Assembly (NCBI GenBank): GCA_964554385.1
Contig: CAZKOM010000010.1
Coordinates: 1-43,212 of the forward strand
Source of the DNA: JAGKXC01 sp964554385
GTDB lineage: Bacteria; Bacteroidota; Bacteroidia; NS11-12g; UBA955
Length of the DNA stretch: 43,212 bases
Direction: 5' to 3'
Shown here: positions 16,591 through 24,983 of the stretch, in pieces
Position numbering within the stretch: position 1 is the stretch's first letter
Layout of the letters: every line of letters begins with the position of its first letter
Program-made: the position numbers and the translations under genes
The notes under the pieces: model-generated
Databases searched by the model: none
What the model saw: the letters and a program-made list of their open reading frames with translations, nothing else
What the model was told of the DNA's origin: nothing

Positions 16591-18049
16591 CACTTGCAAA
16601 TGTAGGGGATGCAATCGCATCTTTTCCATAAATATCCAATGCAGCAATTACGGCCGTAAATATCCATAAGGGCACAGCAATTTTATCGTATTGACTATAG
16701 TTGTTTAAGAATGCATGGAAGTAATACGTACTCAAGCCTAATATGGCGATCATAGCCGTAAAGCGTATTTTCCCAATTGGGTGAGTATAAATTACTTTTA
16801 ATGAATATCCTAAGGTTCCCAATACAATGGCTATAAATAGAAATAGACCTAGATAGCCTGCTTCGCTCATGGCCGAGAAATATTCTCTATGGGCATCGCC
16901 TAAATCTCCCGAAAATGTTGAAATTAGCGTAAGTTCATCACTTTTTTGAAATGCGCCGTATTGGAAGACGTAGGTTCCGGGCCCGAATCCAAACAAGGGT
17001 CTTTCTTGCACCATCCGTGCAGCACACTTCCATCGATTAATTCGTTCAAGGTTGGAAGGGTCTGTAGTAATATTGGAAACAGATTTTACATGCCCTTCGA
17101 TATCGTCTGCCGAACCCTGTTTGTTGGCTTCCAAACTGTATAAAATGGTGTCTTGATTGTAAATGCCATAGGAAAATATGGCGGCAAGAGCAATTAAGAC
17201 AAAATAAAATTTGATTTTAAAACGAATTAGAAAGTAAACGGCAGCCGCGGCAAGCAAACTTAACCATGTGGCTCGGGTATAACTCACAACAATTCCAAAC
17301 AATAAAATGCTTAAGAGTAAAAGGAGCAATGGCGTTAATGTTATTGGAATTTTAAAATGCCTTCCAGCAAATGCGTAGATTAATAAAATGGGCACAGCAA
17401 AGGCAATTGCGGCTGCATATTGTCCATGATCCGGGAAAAATGGCCATGATACAGAATAACTGGAGCTTCGAAGAAATCCGTCCGCTGAGTGCTTTATCAA
17501 TGTGTAAATAACCAAACCCAATGTTGTTATTGTAAAAGCCGTGTAAAACCAGTGAATTTTATAAAAATCACGGAAAATATGCAGAACGGCGAAATAAAAA
17601 ATTACGATATACCAAGTTCTAGCGAGGACAAACTTAAAGCTTACCATAGGCATACTGCTAAAAGGTATGCTTAGCCAATACCATCCCAGGTATGCGGCCA
17701 TAATTAGACTTAAAGGATGAAATAAAATTCTCTTATTGATGATGGGGTTTCGTAGCCACCAGAATATCAAAGCCACAAACAGTAAAATGTAAATTGGCTC
17801 TGTAGGAATTGTTAATCCAAATCCGCCAGGTAAATCATCGTAATTAATACTTAATGGGGCAAGAGCACCGGAGAACAGCAAGGTTTTTTCGGTGTGCAGA
17901 AACAGTAACAATAAGAAACCTACAATTACAGGGGCTAGCAATAATAAAAACCATTGCTGAGTAGCAACAATGGTGAATATTGCTGCTATTCCAGCAATGA
18001 TGGACCAAAGTTGCCAAGATTTAATGGATGTGGTAGGTGGTGTAATCAC
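16565..18049 (-). CDS. O-antigen ligase / polymerase-like membrane protein (Wzy_C domain)
   Basis: A 494-residue polytopic inner-membrane protein with about 11-12 hydrophobic segments and a Wzy_C domain. The core shows VSYTRATWLSLL (about residues 251-262), the periplasmic loop with FGFGPGTYVFQYG and AHREYFSAMSEAGYLGLF, all hallmarks of O-antigen ligase/polymerase-type proteins that transfer or polymerise undecaprenyl-linked glycans. Whether it is a ligase (WaaL) or polymerase (Wzy) cannot be told. The only usable start is GTG at 18047-18049, 27 bases after the Wzz stop, because an in-frame stop lies shortly upstream and there is no ATG. It is part of a wzz - ligase - oppC minus-strand run. 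Confidence 0.87.
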   Translation of the reverse strand: MITPPTTSIKSWQLWSIIAGIAAIFTIVATQQWFLLLLAPVIVGFLLLLFLHTEKTLLFSGALAPLSINYDDLPGGFGLTIPTEPIYILLFVALIFWWLRNPIINKRILFHPLSLIMAAYLGWYWLSIPFSSMPMVSFKFVLARTWYIVIFYFAVLHIFRDFYKIHWFYTAFTITTLGLVIYTLIKHSADGFLRSSSYSVSWPFFPDHGQYAAAIAFAVPILLIYAFAGRHFKIPITLTPLLLLLLSILLFGIVVSYTRATWLSLLAAAAVYFLIRFKIKFYFVLIALAAIFSYGIYNQDTILYSLEANKQGSADDIEGHVKSVSNITTDPSNLERINRWKCAARMVQERPLFGFGPGTYVFQYGAFQKSDELTLISTFSGDLGDAHREYFSAMSEAGYLGLFLFIAIVLGTLGYSLKVIYTHPIGKIRFTAMIAILGLSTYYFHAFLNNYSQYDKIAVPLWIFTAVIAALDIYGKDAIASPTFASDANGVAKK

Positions 18050-18076
18050 GGGTAATGGGATAATAACCGGATTGTA

Positions 18077-19174
18077 TTATTTTTCCTCGTTATCGGCGAT
18101 TACTACTTGTTTAGGTTTAAATAATTCCAATATTACGAGTACGATAGCGGTACCAAAGAAAGTAGCTAACACAGAAAGTAGAAGTACTAAAGTACGTTTT
18201 GGCCAAAATTTAATCTCGGGTTTCACCGCTGCCTGAACGGTCATTTTATGAGATAAATTCTCATTTACATCCACCATTCTACGATCGTATTGAGCAATCA
18301 AATCACTTTCTTTTTCTTCTTCCAATTTGATTAACTCGTTTAATGCTACGAAATCACCGCCATTACTCACCAATGTCTTTTGCTGATCCAGCAGGTCTTT
18401 TAGTTTAGCTGCTTTTGCACCTCCGGCCGCTTGTAACTTGTATATCTCTTCTGCTAAAGCTCTACTTTGTTCCTCATAGTTAGTAATTCCATTCTCACCA
18501 AGCTTACGCATTTCATTTTTGATACTCGTAATTTTATCGCGTTTGTTTTGTAAAGCACGTTCAACGATATGTAATGCAGGAATGGCAATTTGGTTTTGGA
18601 TTTCGGTTTTTACGGAATCGTATAATTTGGCCATTCCATTTGCAATATCAGCCGCCATTTGTGGGTCTTCATCCAGCACATCAATGGTTACAGACAAGTA
18701 ACGGGTGCGGGTAACGGAGATATTTTCTTTGAGTTTATAATCCAATGCGGTTTTTGGAAATTTTTCCGTTTGGGGATTTATGTTATAGTGTTTATAAAGA
18801 TTGAAATTTCTAACCAATCTCCCCATTAAGTCTCCACTTAAAAGAATTTGCATGGCTTTTTCAGCTTCTTCTTCTTCGCCAAATTCCAATGGGTCTTTCT
18901 GTCGCTGACGGGCATCGGACAACAACGCGTCGGAAATTGAATTGTTCTTTGTTGGGTAGAAAATGTGCGTTGCCTTGTACTTGGGTTTTGTAATTGCAGG
19001 CATCGTAATTATAACGGCCAATAAGGCGGCAATACTGCAAGCAATAATTAGTACTTTCCTCCAGCGCCAGAAAAAATTTATTACATCAACGAGGTTTAAT
19101 GGCTTAACCGATGTGCTTGGAATTAAATCGTAATTGGAACTCTTTAACGATTTCTTTTCTTTGTTTTTTGGCAT
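18077..19174 (-). CDS. Wzz/chain-length-determinant family protein
   Basis: A 365-residue polysaccharide co-polymerase predicted to control glycan chain length from the inner membrane. A basic N-terminal tail leads to PLNLVDVINFFWRWRKVLIIACSI, where TM1 starts (about 45-65). The periplasmic part is long and helical with a coiled-coil stretch (about 195-290: ERALQNKRDKITSIKNEMRKL and following). TM2 is close to the C-terminus (RTLVLLLSVLATFFGTAIVLVILELF, quoted in part). There is no tyrosine-kinase domain. The ATG at 19172-19174 is preferred over the TTG at 19213, because the -7 box at 19218-19225 would start transcription at about 19214. Its pairing with the adjacent Wzy_C protein supports a surface-glycan role. 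Confidence 0.85.
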   Translation of the reverse strand: MPKNKEKKSLKSSNYDLIPSTSVKPLNLVDVINFFWRWRKVLIIACSIAALLAVIITMPAITKPKYKATHIFYPTKNNSISDALLSDARQRQKDPLEFGEEEEAEKAMQILLSGDLMGRLVRNFNLYKHYNINPQTEKFPKTALDYKLKENISVTRTRYLSVTIDVLDEDPQMAADIANGMAKLYDSVKTEIQNQIAIPALHIVERALQNKRDKITSIKNEMRKLGENGITNYEEQSRALAEEIYKLQAAGGAKAAKLKDLLDQQKTLVSNGGDFVALNELIKLEEEKESDLIAQYDRRMVDVNENLSHKMTVQAAVKPEIKFWPKRTLVLLLSVLATFFGTAIVLVILELFKPKQVVIADNEEK

Positions 19175-19217
19175 AAAAATTATTCGCGTACTCTTATCTT
19201 CGATAGGCGTCAATTTT

Positions 19218-19225
19218 CAAAATTA
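19218..19225 (-). promoter_or_regulatory. -7 box (TAATTTTG) of the wzz-ligase-oppC run
   Basis: Perfect TAnnTTTG on the minus strand; predicted start near 19214, leader about 40 bases. The TTG-spaced -33 element is not obvious. Confidence 0.5.
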
Positions 19226-19317
19226 GGTATAGAACGCAAGGATTGTATGAAAATTCTACCTTAGCATGATAAGTTATCTACATTGAAAATGTGGGTATCC
19301 TTAAAAATTAAAGATTC

Positions 19318-19340
19318 AAGTAATTGTAATACAATTACTT
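19318..19340 (-). terminator. 11-bp perfect inverted repeat, likely end of the CBS-protein transcript
   Basis: AAGTAATTGTA, one base, TACAATTACTT. A perfect 23-base near-palindrome 24 bases past the stop of the CBS gene, followed on the minus strand by GAATCTTTAATTTTT. AT-rich, so it is a weak terminator at best; the one-base centre would force a few pairs open. It could instead be a binding site for a dimeric regulator of the downstream wzz run. The rest of the roughly 190-base gap shows only the wzz -7 box. Confidence 0.4.
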
Positions 19341-19363
19341 AAGACATAATTTAGCCCGTAAGT

Positions 19364-20023
19364 TTAAATATCAAAAAATCGTAATACCATATCAAATTCC
19401 CGGTTGTTTTCTTCATCCATGTCTTCGGACATAAAGATATTTTCAACTCGGTAATCGTGTCTATTTAAAGAAGTTACAATGGGTTTTACTATGGTAGTGT
19501 TCAATTTAATATTAACCCACAGGGTTTGATCCTCCCGCTGTTTTAACACTAAACCAATGATTTTCGCACCATTTTCTTCGATAATTCTAGCTAAATGGGA
19601 AGGTGCATAGCTTCGATTATCTAAATTTAACACGAGAATCGCGCCTAATCCTCTATAGGTAAGGCTCTCGGAAATGTATTTGTTAATTTGTTTTTGTTCA
19701 GTTATACCAACAAATTCACCATCGTTATTGCAAACTGCTAATACGGATAAATCATTTGCCGACAGCAACGGAATTAATTCGTATAAATGGTTATGGATTG
19801 TTGCAATGGGTGGATAGGGGTGCGGTGGAATTACATCTACCAATAATTTGCTTTTGGGCAAAGTTGCTAAGTTGGCTAATCTGGCATAGTTGACTACTTG
19901 TTTTTTATCAATAACAGGCAATTCACTAACACCATTTTGCACCATGAATTCCATGGCTGCCTCAACTGTATCGGTTGTCCTCAAAGGGCTAAGTCGATGG
20001 TTTACTAGAGATTCGGCAATCAT
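19364..20023 (-). CDS. CBS-domain-pair protein
   Basis: A 219-residue soluble protein. Two CBS motifs fill the first 130 residues: AMEFMVQNGVSELPVIDKKQ and ANDLSVLAVCNNDGEFVGIT. They form a Bateman module that usually binds adenosine nucleotides. Residues about 130-219 (GLGAILVLNLDNRSYAPSHLARIIEENGAKIIG) resemble an ACT-like regulatory fold. No enzyme or channel domain is attached, so it is presumably a regulatory or nucleotide-sensing protein. It lies between kdsC and the wzz run on the same strand, but has its own promoter, so an envelope role is not implied by operon structure. Confidence 0.8.
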   Translation of the reverse strand: MIAESLVNHRLSPLRTTDTVEAAMEFMVQNGVSELPVIDKKQVVNYARLANLATLPKSKLLVDVIPPHPYPPIATIHNHLYELIPLLSANDLSVLAVCNNDGEFVGITEQKQINKYISESLTYRGLGAILVLNLDNRSYAPSHLARIIEENGAKIIGLVLKQREDQTLWVNIKLNTTIVKPIVTSLNRHDYRVENIFMSEDMDEENNREFDMVLRFFDI

Positions 20024-20061
20024 GGTTATACAATTGAGTTTTTATTTTAGGAGCTAATACA

Positions 20062-20092
20062 CAAATATATGGGAATGGACAGTGCAGTCCAA
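20062..20092 (-). promoter_or_regulatory. Bacteroidota-type promoter of the CBS gene (TTG-N20-TATATTTG)
   Basis: Minus strand: TTG at 20092-20090, 20-base spacer, TATATTTG at 20069-20062. Both elements match fully. Predicted start near 20058, leader about 35 bases. Confidence 0.65.
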
Positions 20093-20144
20093 TTGAAAAA
20101 CGATGGTTGATTAAAATAAAACGATGGATCTAAATTTGGTTATT

Positions 20145-20666
20145 TTACCAATGATGTGAGTTTTCGGAAATCCAAGTGCCGTGGGTTTTCATCACTTGTT
20201 CGATCAGTTCGCGGGCGCATCCATATCCACCCTTTGCGGCGGCAATGTACTGGGCGATGTTTTTTACTTCGTGGCACGCATCGGCCGGACAGCTAGGCAG
20301 GCCAACCTCTTGAAGAACTGGAATGTCTGGAAAATCATCACCCATATAGGCTATTTGTGAAGGTTGTAACCCCCAAGTAAAACAAGCTTCTTGGAAGGCA
20401 TCCATTTTATGGCTTTGACCCAAATAAATGTATTGGATTCCCAATCCTTTTAATCGCTCTAAAATTCCTGAACCTTTACCCCCACTGATAATTGCGATGG
20501 GATACCCTTGTTTAACTGCATGTTGCAATGCGTAACCGTCTTTGATATTCATCGAGCGAAGCATGTGTCCCTCTTCGGTTACCAAAACTTGGCCGTTGGT
20601 TAGAACTCCATCGATATCGAATATGAATGCTTTGATTTGACCAAATTTCTCAATTATATTTTCCAT
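20145..20666 (-). CDS. kdsC: 3-deoxy-D-manno-octulosonate 8-phosphate phosphatase KdsC
   Basis: A 173-residue HAD-superfamily hydrolase removing phosphate from KDO-8-P in LPS inner-core synthesis. It is the minimal C0 type. Motif I is FDIDGVLT (nucleophile Asp17, acid/base Asp19), motif II IISGG (about 59-63), and motif III/IV the Mg2+-binding YMGDDFPDIPVL (about 117-128), with the family's C-terminal GGYGCARELIE. Size matches KdsC, and the acidic cap-free core argues against other HADs. Cytosolic, probably tetrameric by family. The 120 bases upstream have no clear -7 box. No kdsA/B/D gene is in the window. Confidence 0.93.
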   Translation of the reverse strand: MENIIEKFGQIKAFIFDIDGVLTNGQVLVTEEGHMLRSMNIKDGYALQHAVKQGYPIAIISGGKGSGILERLKGLGIQYIYLGQSHKMDAFQEACFTWGLQPSQIAYMGDDFPDIPVLQEVGLPSCPADACHEVKNIAQYIAAAKGGYGCARELIEQVMKTHGTWISENSHHW

Positions 20667-20786
20667 GAAAACAATTGTTACGAGGTATTAGATGATTCGA
20701 TGTTTAATTGAAGACTATTAGGAAGGTAAACAAAACGATTATTAATTATATACAGGTTTCCTACATTCAATTTCAAATGGTTGATT

Positions 20787-21932
20787 TTAATGAGTCTTCG
20801 TTATATTATCAACGGTTACAATAATTAAATCGGCGATATTTTTATTTTCGGGGTCCAGGGTTTTTACTTGGTCTTGCGTTCTTGCGCCGATGGTAACTAC
20901 ATTGATTTTTAGTGGTTGATTGGCGATTTTACCTTGGTCAGCGGCATAAGAATTCAAATACCATTCGATACTTTGATGATTGTCTGAATGGTATGTGCCG
21001 TTGTAGTGAATAAAAATGCGGGGTTGAGGACTTGTAATTTTTATAGCGTTGGTGGTAGTTACCCGAGTTCCTTTACTGGCTAAAGAATCAATAAGACGTG
21101 GAGTAAGATTTTGTGTGATATTCCAAGCCATAGCGGCATCTTTTATGGCTTGAGACATGGGTAGATTTTGTCCTCCATGGCCACCAGTTGCTTTGAAAAT
21201 ATCGGAATAACACGTTAACGTGCTATCGTACGGGAATGGCAAGGGTGGGCAAAGGTTTTTCTGCTCCACGGATAATGTATCGAGTGCTTTAACGCCGCCT
21301 CTGTACACTAAGTTTGCATATTTACGAGGGATGTTGGTGGCAATAAAGGGTAAATCATTCTCTTTAGCAAAGTCAACCAAGGGTTTGTAATCGGTTTTGA
21401 AGTTAGGCCATAATTTGATGGCATTCTTCAATTTGGTATAATGCGGATCTTGACCAAACATGGCACCCATAGGAGTAACGGAAGTTTGTGTTTTTTGCGC
21501 CGAAGTATCGCTAGGTTTTAAGTATTCATTCAGGGCGAGTTGTTGATCGGTTTCAAACATTTCGGCACCCAAAGCCATATTTGGAGAGATCATGTATAAG
21601 TCTTGGGTGGTTTGCAGCTGCAGCCAGTGTACCAGCGGATTGTCGTGAAGTTCGCCAAAAAGAATTATTGTTGGAACAGCGGGGTCTAACTCTTTTTTTA
21701 AGGTATTAATCCATTGTTTGTAAGTAATCTTTTTCCCTTTGGAATCAAACAGCTGCATGGGTTGTTCTGAGCTGGTGTATTTGGGTTTATTCGTCGTACT
21801 ATTGGTGCCTTGGGCGTTGATAATTGGAGCGTAAAGGCTAACAATAGAAATTATAATAAAAGTTGATACTTTGGATATAGGGCTAACTATAATTTGGGTA
21901 ATTACTGTTTTGAAATGGCTATAAAAATTCAT
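20787..21932 (-). CDS. ChaN-like (haem-binding uptake, Tiki superfamily) exported protein
   Basis: A 381-residue protein with an N-terminal hydrophobic export signal (about 24-42, ending INAQG). The core opens with TIILFGELHDNPLVHWLQLQ (about 91-110), the hallmark of ChaN-like proteins (PF04187) where GE-x-H-D-N-P is typical. The GAEMFETDQQLALNEYLKP stretch and the C-terminal RIFIHYNGTYHSDNHQSIEWYL (partly quoted) also fit. In Campylobacter ChaN is a haem-binding lipoprotein; here no lipobox is clear, and it may be periplasmic. No TonB receptor or haem transporter is adjacent. Its promoter lies between it and the GH53 gene. Confidence 0.8.
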   Translation of the reverse strand: MNFYSHFKTVITQIIVSPISKVSTFIIISIVSLYAPIINAQGTNSTTNKPKYTSSEQPMQLFDSKGKKITYKQWINTLKKELDPAVPTIILFGELHDNPLVHWLQLQTTQDLYMISPNMALGAEMFETDQQLALNEYLKPSDTSAQKTQTSVTPMGAMFGQDPHYTKLKNAIKLWPNFKTDYKPLVDFAKENDLPFIATNIPRKYANLVYRGGVKALDTLSVEQKNLCPPLPFPYDSTLTCYSDIFKATGGHGGQNLPMSQAIKDAAMAWNITQNLTPRLIDSLASKGTRVTTTNAIKITSPQPRIFIHYNGTYHSDNHQSIEWYLNSYAADQGKIANQPLKINVVTIGARTQDQVKTLDPENKNIADLIIVTVDNITKTH

Positions 21933-22002
21933 TGCTTAACTATTTATCTATTGGTATTGATTTGGTATTAAATAAAAATATGTTTAGGCATTAATCCCAT
22001 AA

Positions 22003-22010
22003 CAAATATA
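22003..22010 (-). promoter_or_regulatory. -7 box (TATATTTG) of the ChaN-like gene
   Basis: Perfect TAnnTTTG on the minus strand, about 70 bases upstream of the ATG. The nearest TTG has a 27-base spacer, longer than usual. Partial support. Confidence 0.35.
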
Positions 22011-22030
22011 GGATTAAATATAGGGTAGTT

Positions 22031-23197
22031 TTATTTCCAATTAAAGTAGGCAGCCGGCAATGCGTGATGATTAAAATCAAACAAACACATATTTTCCCAT
22101 CCGCTGCCTCCACCATTGAGTTGAGAGTCGCAGGAAAATTCTTTTTGGGTAACGAATGCAGGTTCCCAATAAGCCATACCTCGAAAATTGTTTTTTTGTT
22201 TTCCTGCAGACCAGAGCATTGATAACCAATTCAATTGGTTTTTCGGGTTGGCATTAAATCCCGAACATAGTTGATTCGCATTACCAATGGCGTTATGGCA
22301 TTGGTCTAACCAATCTAAGGTAAATGGCTGTGCTGTTTCTGCAATAACAAATGGTTTTTTGGTATTGTTACAAATAGTTTCACATGCAATTAAAAAATTC
22401 GAAGTTTCACAACCGTGCCAGAATCCATAGTAGGAGAATCCCCATAGATCGAAGTTGAATGGCGCCTGTTGAAAATAACCAGTTATCCAGGTTATTGTAC
22501 TTGCATTCCCTGCTAAATGCAACATGATTTTCGTATTCGGTGCCGCCCTTTTTGCACCTTCTGCACCGGCATTAAACAACTTGGCTAAAGTGTTGGCTTC
22601 ATCGGATTTTCCATTGAATTTACCTAATGGCCAGAGCATTCCTGGTGAAATTTCATTGCCAATTTGCACGATGCTTGGTTCTGTACCTTGTTCAGTAAAA
22701 AGTTTCACCACTTTAAAGGTGTAATCTTGCATCGAATCGGTTAGGTCGGACAAGGATAACTTCACCCATTGGGCGGGTGTAGATTGATTTCCTGGATCGG
22801 CCCAGACATCGGAATAATGAAAATCTAACCACAGAGCAAAACGATGTTCTTTGGCTTTTTTAGCAAATGTAAGTAATTGATTGATTGTGGCATGGGGGTA
22901 ACTTGGTTTCCCGGTTAAAATCCTCAATCGCAGGGTGTTTACTCCTGTTTTTTTAGCGAAAGTTAACAAGTCAATTTCTTTCCCTAAACTATCGTAAAAC
23001 AATTGTGGTTTATCACCCCAAGCTGCGAACGAGGTAATGTCCCATGCCTTTACAGTGTCATAGGATAGAAACTCCGATTTTGGTGCAGCAACCGATGGAT
23101 TTTTCTCGCAGGCTGAAAGTGAAAATAAACAGCCCACTAAAAATAGTAATAGGCAAGAAAGTAAATAAGGAGCCCGTTTAAAGGTTGATGCTTGCAT
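22031..23197 (-). CDS. GH53 arabinogalactan endo-beta-1,4-galactanase lipoprotein
   Basis: A 388-residue glycoside hydrolase family 53 enzyme cleaving beta-1,4-galactan, as in type I arabinogalactan/pectin side chains. It is exported and lipid-anchored: lipobox SLSAC, Cys30. Family motifs: LRLRIL (about 89-94), LDFHYSDVWADPGNQ (about 124-138), VQIGNEI with the acid/base Glu182, GFSYYGFWHG (about 253-262) and VIAETA with nucleophile Glu287. The ATG at 23195-23197 is preferred to the in-frame TTG eight codons upstream. No SusC/SusD pair or other pectin enzyme is adjacent, so it is an isolated gene. It starts 34 bases after the deoxyhypusine-synthase-like gene. Confidence 0.92.
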   Translation of the reverse strand: MQASTFKRAPYLLSCLLLFLVGCLFSLSACEKNPSVAAPKSEFLSYDTVKAWDITSFAAWGDKPQLFYDSLGKEIDLLTFAKKTGVNTLRLRILTGKPSYPHATINQLLTFAKKAKEHRFALWLDFHYSDVWADPGNQSTPAQWVKLSLSDLTDSMQDYTFKVVKLFTEQGTEPSIVQIGNEISPGMLWPLGKFNGKSDEANTLAKLFNAGAEGAKRAAPNTKIMLHLAGNASTITWITGYFQQAPFNFDLWGFSYYGFWHGCETSNFLIACETICNNTKKPFVIAETAQPFTLDWLDQCHNAIGNANQLCSGFNANPKNQLNWLSMLWSAGKQKNNFRGMAYWEPAFVTQKEFSCDSQLNGGGSGWENMCLFDFNHHALPAAYFNWK

Positions 23198-23231
23198 TTT
23201 TAGACTGTCTAACCAGCTCAAGCAATCCGGT

Positions 23232-24203
23232 TTACCAACCTAAAATCCAAGCAAACATCAACGGTGCTACGATGGTTGCATCGCTTTCAACGATGAACTT
23301 AGGGGTATGAATATCTAGTTTTCCCCAAGTGATTTTTTCGTTTGGTACAGCACCCGAATAACTGCCGTAAGAAGTGGTGGAATCGCTAATCTGACAGAAA
23401 TAACTCCAAAATGGAATGTTCTCCATTTCCATATCTTGGTACAACATGGGCACTACGCAAATTGGAAAATCGCCGGCAATACCTCCCCCGATTTGGAAGA
23501 ATCCAACGCCTTTTCCTTCGCTATTTTTAACGTACCAATCGGCCAACCAAGCCATGTATTCAATACCGCTTTTCATGGTAGAGGCTTTGATTTCGCCTTT
23601 GATTACATAGGAAGCGAAAATATTTCCCATAGTAGAATCTTCCCAGCCTGGTACAACAATCGGTAAGTTGCGTTCAGCAGCTGCTAACATCCATGAATCT
23701 TTGGGATCGATTTCGTAGTACTGTTCTAATTCGCCACTTAATAAAATTTTATACATGTATTCGTGGGGGAAATAACGTTCACCATTGTCATCGGCACCTT
23801 TCCAAATACCATGAATATGTTTCTGTAATCTACGGAAAGCCTCTTCCTCAGGAATGCAGGTATCGGTAACACGATTGTAATGGTTTTCAAGCAAATCCCA
23901 TTCGTCTTGCGGACTTAAATCGCGATAATTCGGTACTCGCTTGTAGTGGTTGTGAGCCACTAAGTTCATGATGTCTTCCTCTAAGTTGGCACCTGTACAT
24001 GAGATAATGTCCACTTTTCCTTGTCTGATCATCTCGGCCAAACTTTTGCCTAATTCCGCGGTACCCATCGCACCGGCTAGGGTAACCATCATTTTACCAC
24101 CTTCGGTTAGGTGAGTTTCATAGCCTTTTGCTGCATCCACTAAAGCGGCAGCGTTAAAGTGTAAATAATGTTTTTCGATGAATTGAGAAATAGGACCTTT
24201 CAT
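23232..24203 (-). CDS. Deoxyhypusine-synthase-family protein
   Basis: A 323-residue DHS-fold enzyme. Family features: VTLAGAMGTAELGKSLAEMI (about 40-59), CTGANLEEDIM, the VPGWEDSTMGNIFASYV region, FQIGGGIAGDFP (about 243-254), and a C-terminal NEKITWGKL, in which Lys295 aligns with the catalytic Lys329 of human DHS. The segment after GGG is GDFPICVVP where eukaryotic DHS has KHHIANANL, so the usual His pair is missing. Bacteria lack eIF5A, so a spermidine- or homospermidine-type reaction is more likely than hypusine synthesis; this is inference. NAD is the expected cofactor. It follows the LOG gene by 15 bases but has its own -7 box. Confidence 0.85.
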   Translation of the reverse strand: MKGPISQFIEKHYLHFNAAALVDAAKGYETHLTEGGKMMVTLAGAMGTAELGKSLAEMIRQGKVDIISCTGANLEEDIMNLVAHNHYKRVPNYRDLSPQDEWDLLENHYNRVTDTCIPEEEAFRRLQKHIHGIWKGADDNGERYFPHEYMYKILLSGELEQYYEIDPKDSWMLAAAERNLPIVVPGWEDSTMGNIFASYVIKGEIKASTMKSGIEYMAWLADWYVKNSEGKGVGFFQIGGGIAGDFPICVVPMLYQDMEMENIPFWSYFCQISDSTTSYGSYSGAVPNEKITWGKLDIHTPKFIVESDATIVAPLMFAWILGW

Positions 24204-24210
24204 GAGGCCG

Positions 24211-24218
24211 CAAAGATA
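24211..24218 (-). promoter_or_regulatory. -7 box (TATCTTTG) of the deoxyhypusine-synthase-like gene
   Basis: Perfect TAnnTTTG fitted into the 15 bases between the LOG stop and this ATG. Predicted leader about 4 bases. No TTG at the standard distance. Confidence 0.45.
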
Positions 24219-24962
24219 CTATTTTTCGCCGAGCCACCACTTCTTGCGGAAGGTTTGATACTTCGGCGCGTATTTATGGATTCGTGTCAGCAGAAAATTC
24301 ATGGCTTCATCGTAGTCATCGGTGATGATGTATAAGTCGTGATCTTCCGGTGAAATAGCGTGTTTTGCTTCCATAAATTTCAATTGTTCCACCATGTTAT
24401 GCCAATATTCAGAACCAAATAAAACAATGGGGAATTGGGGGATTTTGTTGCATTGCACCAATGTATAGGCCTCAAATAATTCGTCTAATGTCCCTAAGCC
24501 CCCGGGCATAATAACGAAACCAACGGAATATTTGAAAAGCAACACTTTTCTAACAAAAAAATAACGAATATCCACCCAAACATCTAGGAAAGGATTGGGT
24601 TTTTGTTCGAAAGGTAATTCGATATTGATACCGATGGTATGACCGCCTACAGACTTTGCGCCTTTACTTGCGGCTTCCATTATTCCGGGACCACCACCGG
24701 TTACTACATTAAATCCTGCGGCTGCTACCTTGGCTCCCATGGCAAAGCCTTGTTGGTAGTAGTCGTTTTCCTCCTTAAATCGGGCCGATCCAAAGATGGA
24801 GATACAAGGACCTTCGAAGTGCAGTTTGCGAAAGCCTTTGATGAATTGTAGAAATACAGTCCAAGCAAAGCTTAGTTCGGCAAATCGAGAGCGCGGACCT
24901 TCAAAGGCGCGTAAGTCGTTGTTCCGATTGAATTCGGATTGAGATAAAGAGTTTCTTTCCAT
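24219..24962 (-). CDS. LOG-family nucleotide 5'-monophosphate nucleosidase (TIGR00730)
   Basis: A 247-residue Rossmann-fold protein of the lysine-decarboxylase-like LOG family, releasing free base from adenosine-type nucleoside monophosphates (cytokinin activation in plants and microbes). It has the two signature patterns: GGGPGIMEAASKGAK (about 96-110) and PGGLGTLDELFEAYT (about 153-167, the PGGxGTxxE motif). Length fits the long bacterial subgroup. The bacterial substrate is often AMP, and hormone production should not be assumed. It lies 21 bases after ndk on the same strand, consistent with co-transcription in nucleotide metabolism. Confidence 0.9.
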   Translation of the reverse strand: MERNSLSQSEFNRNNDLRAFEGPRSRFAELSFAWTVFLQFIKGFRKLHFEGPCISIFGSARFKEENDYYQQGFAMGAKVAAAGFNVVTGGGPGIMEAASKGAKSVGGHTIGINIELPFEQKPNPFLDVWVDIRYFFVRKVLLFKYSVGFVIMPGGLGTLDELFEAYTLVQCNKIPQFPIVLFGSEYWHNMVEQLKFMEAKHAISPEDHDLYIITDDYDEAMNFLLTRIHKYAPKYQTFRKKWWLGEK

Positions 24963-24983
24963 GGTTAATAAGGGAGCGAATGC

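Noticed and set aside
19175..19213. TTG start at 19213 for Wzz
   Set aside because: The -7 box at 19218-19225 would start transcription at about 19214, so the TTG would be essentially at the start; ATG at 19174 is more natural.
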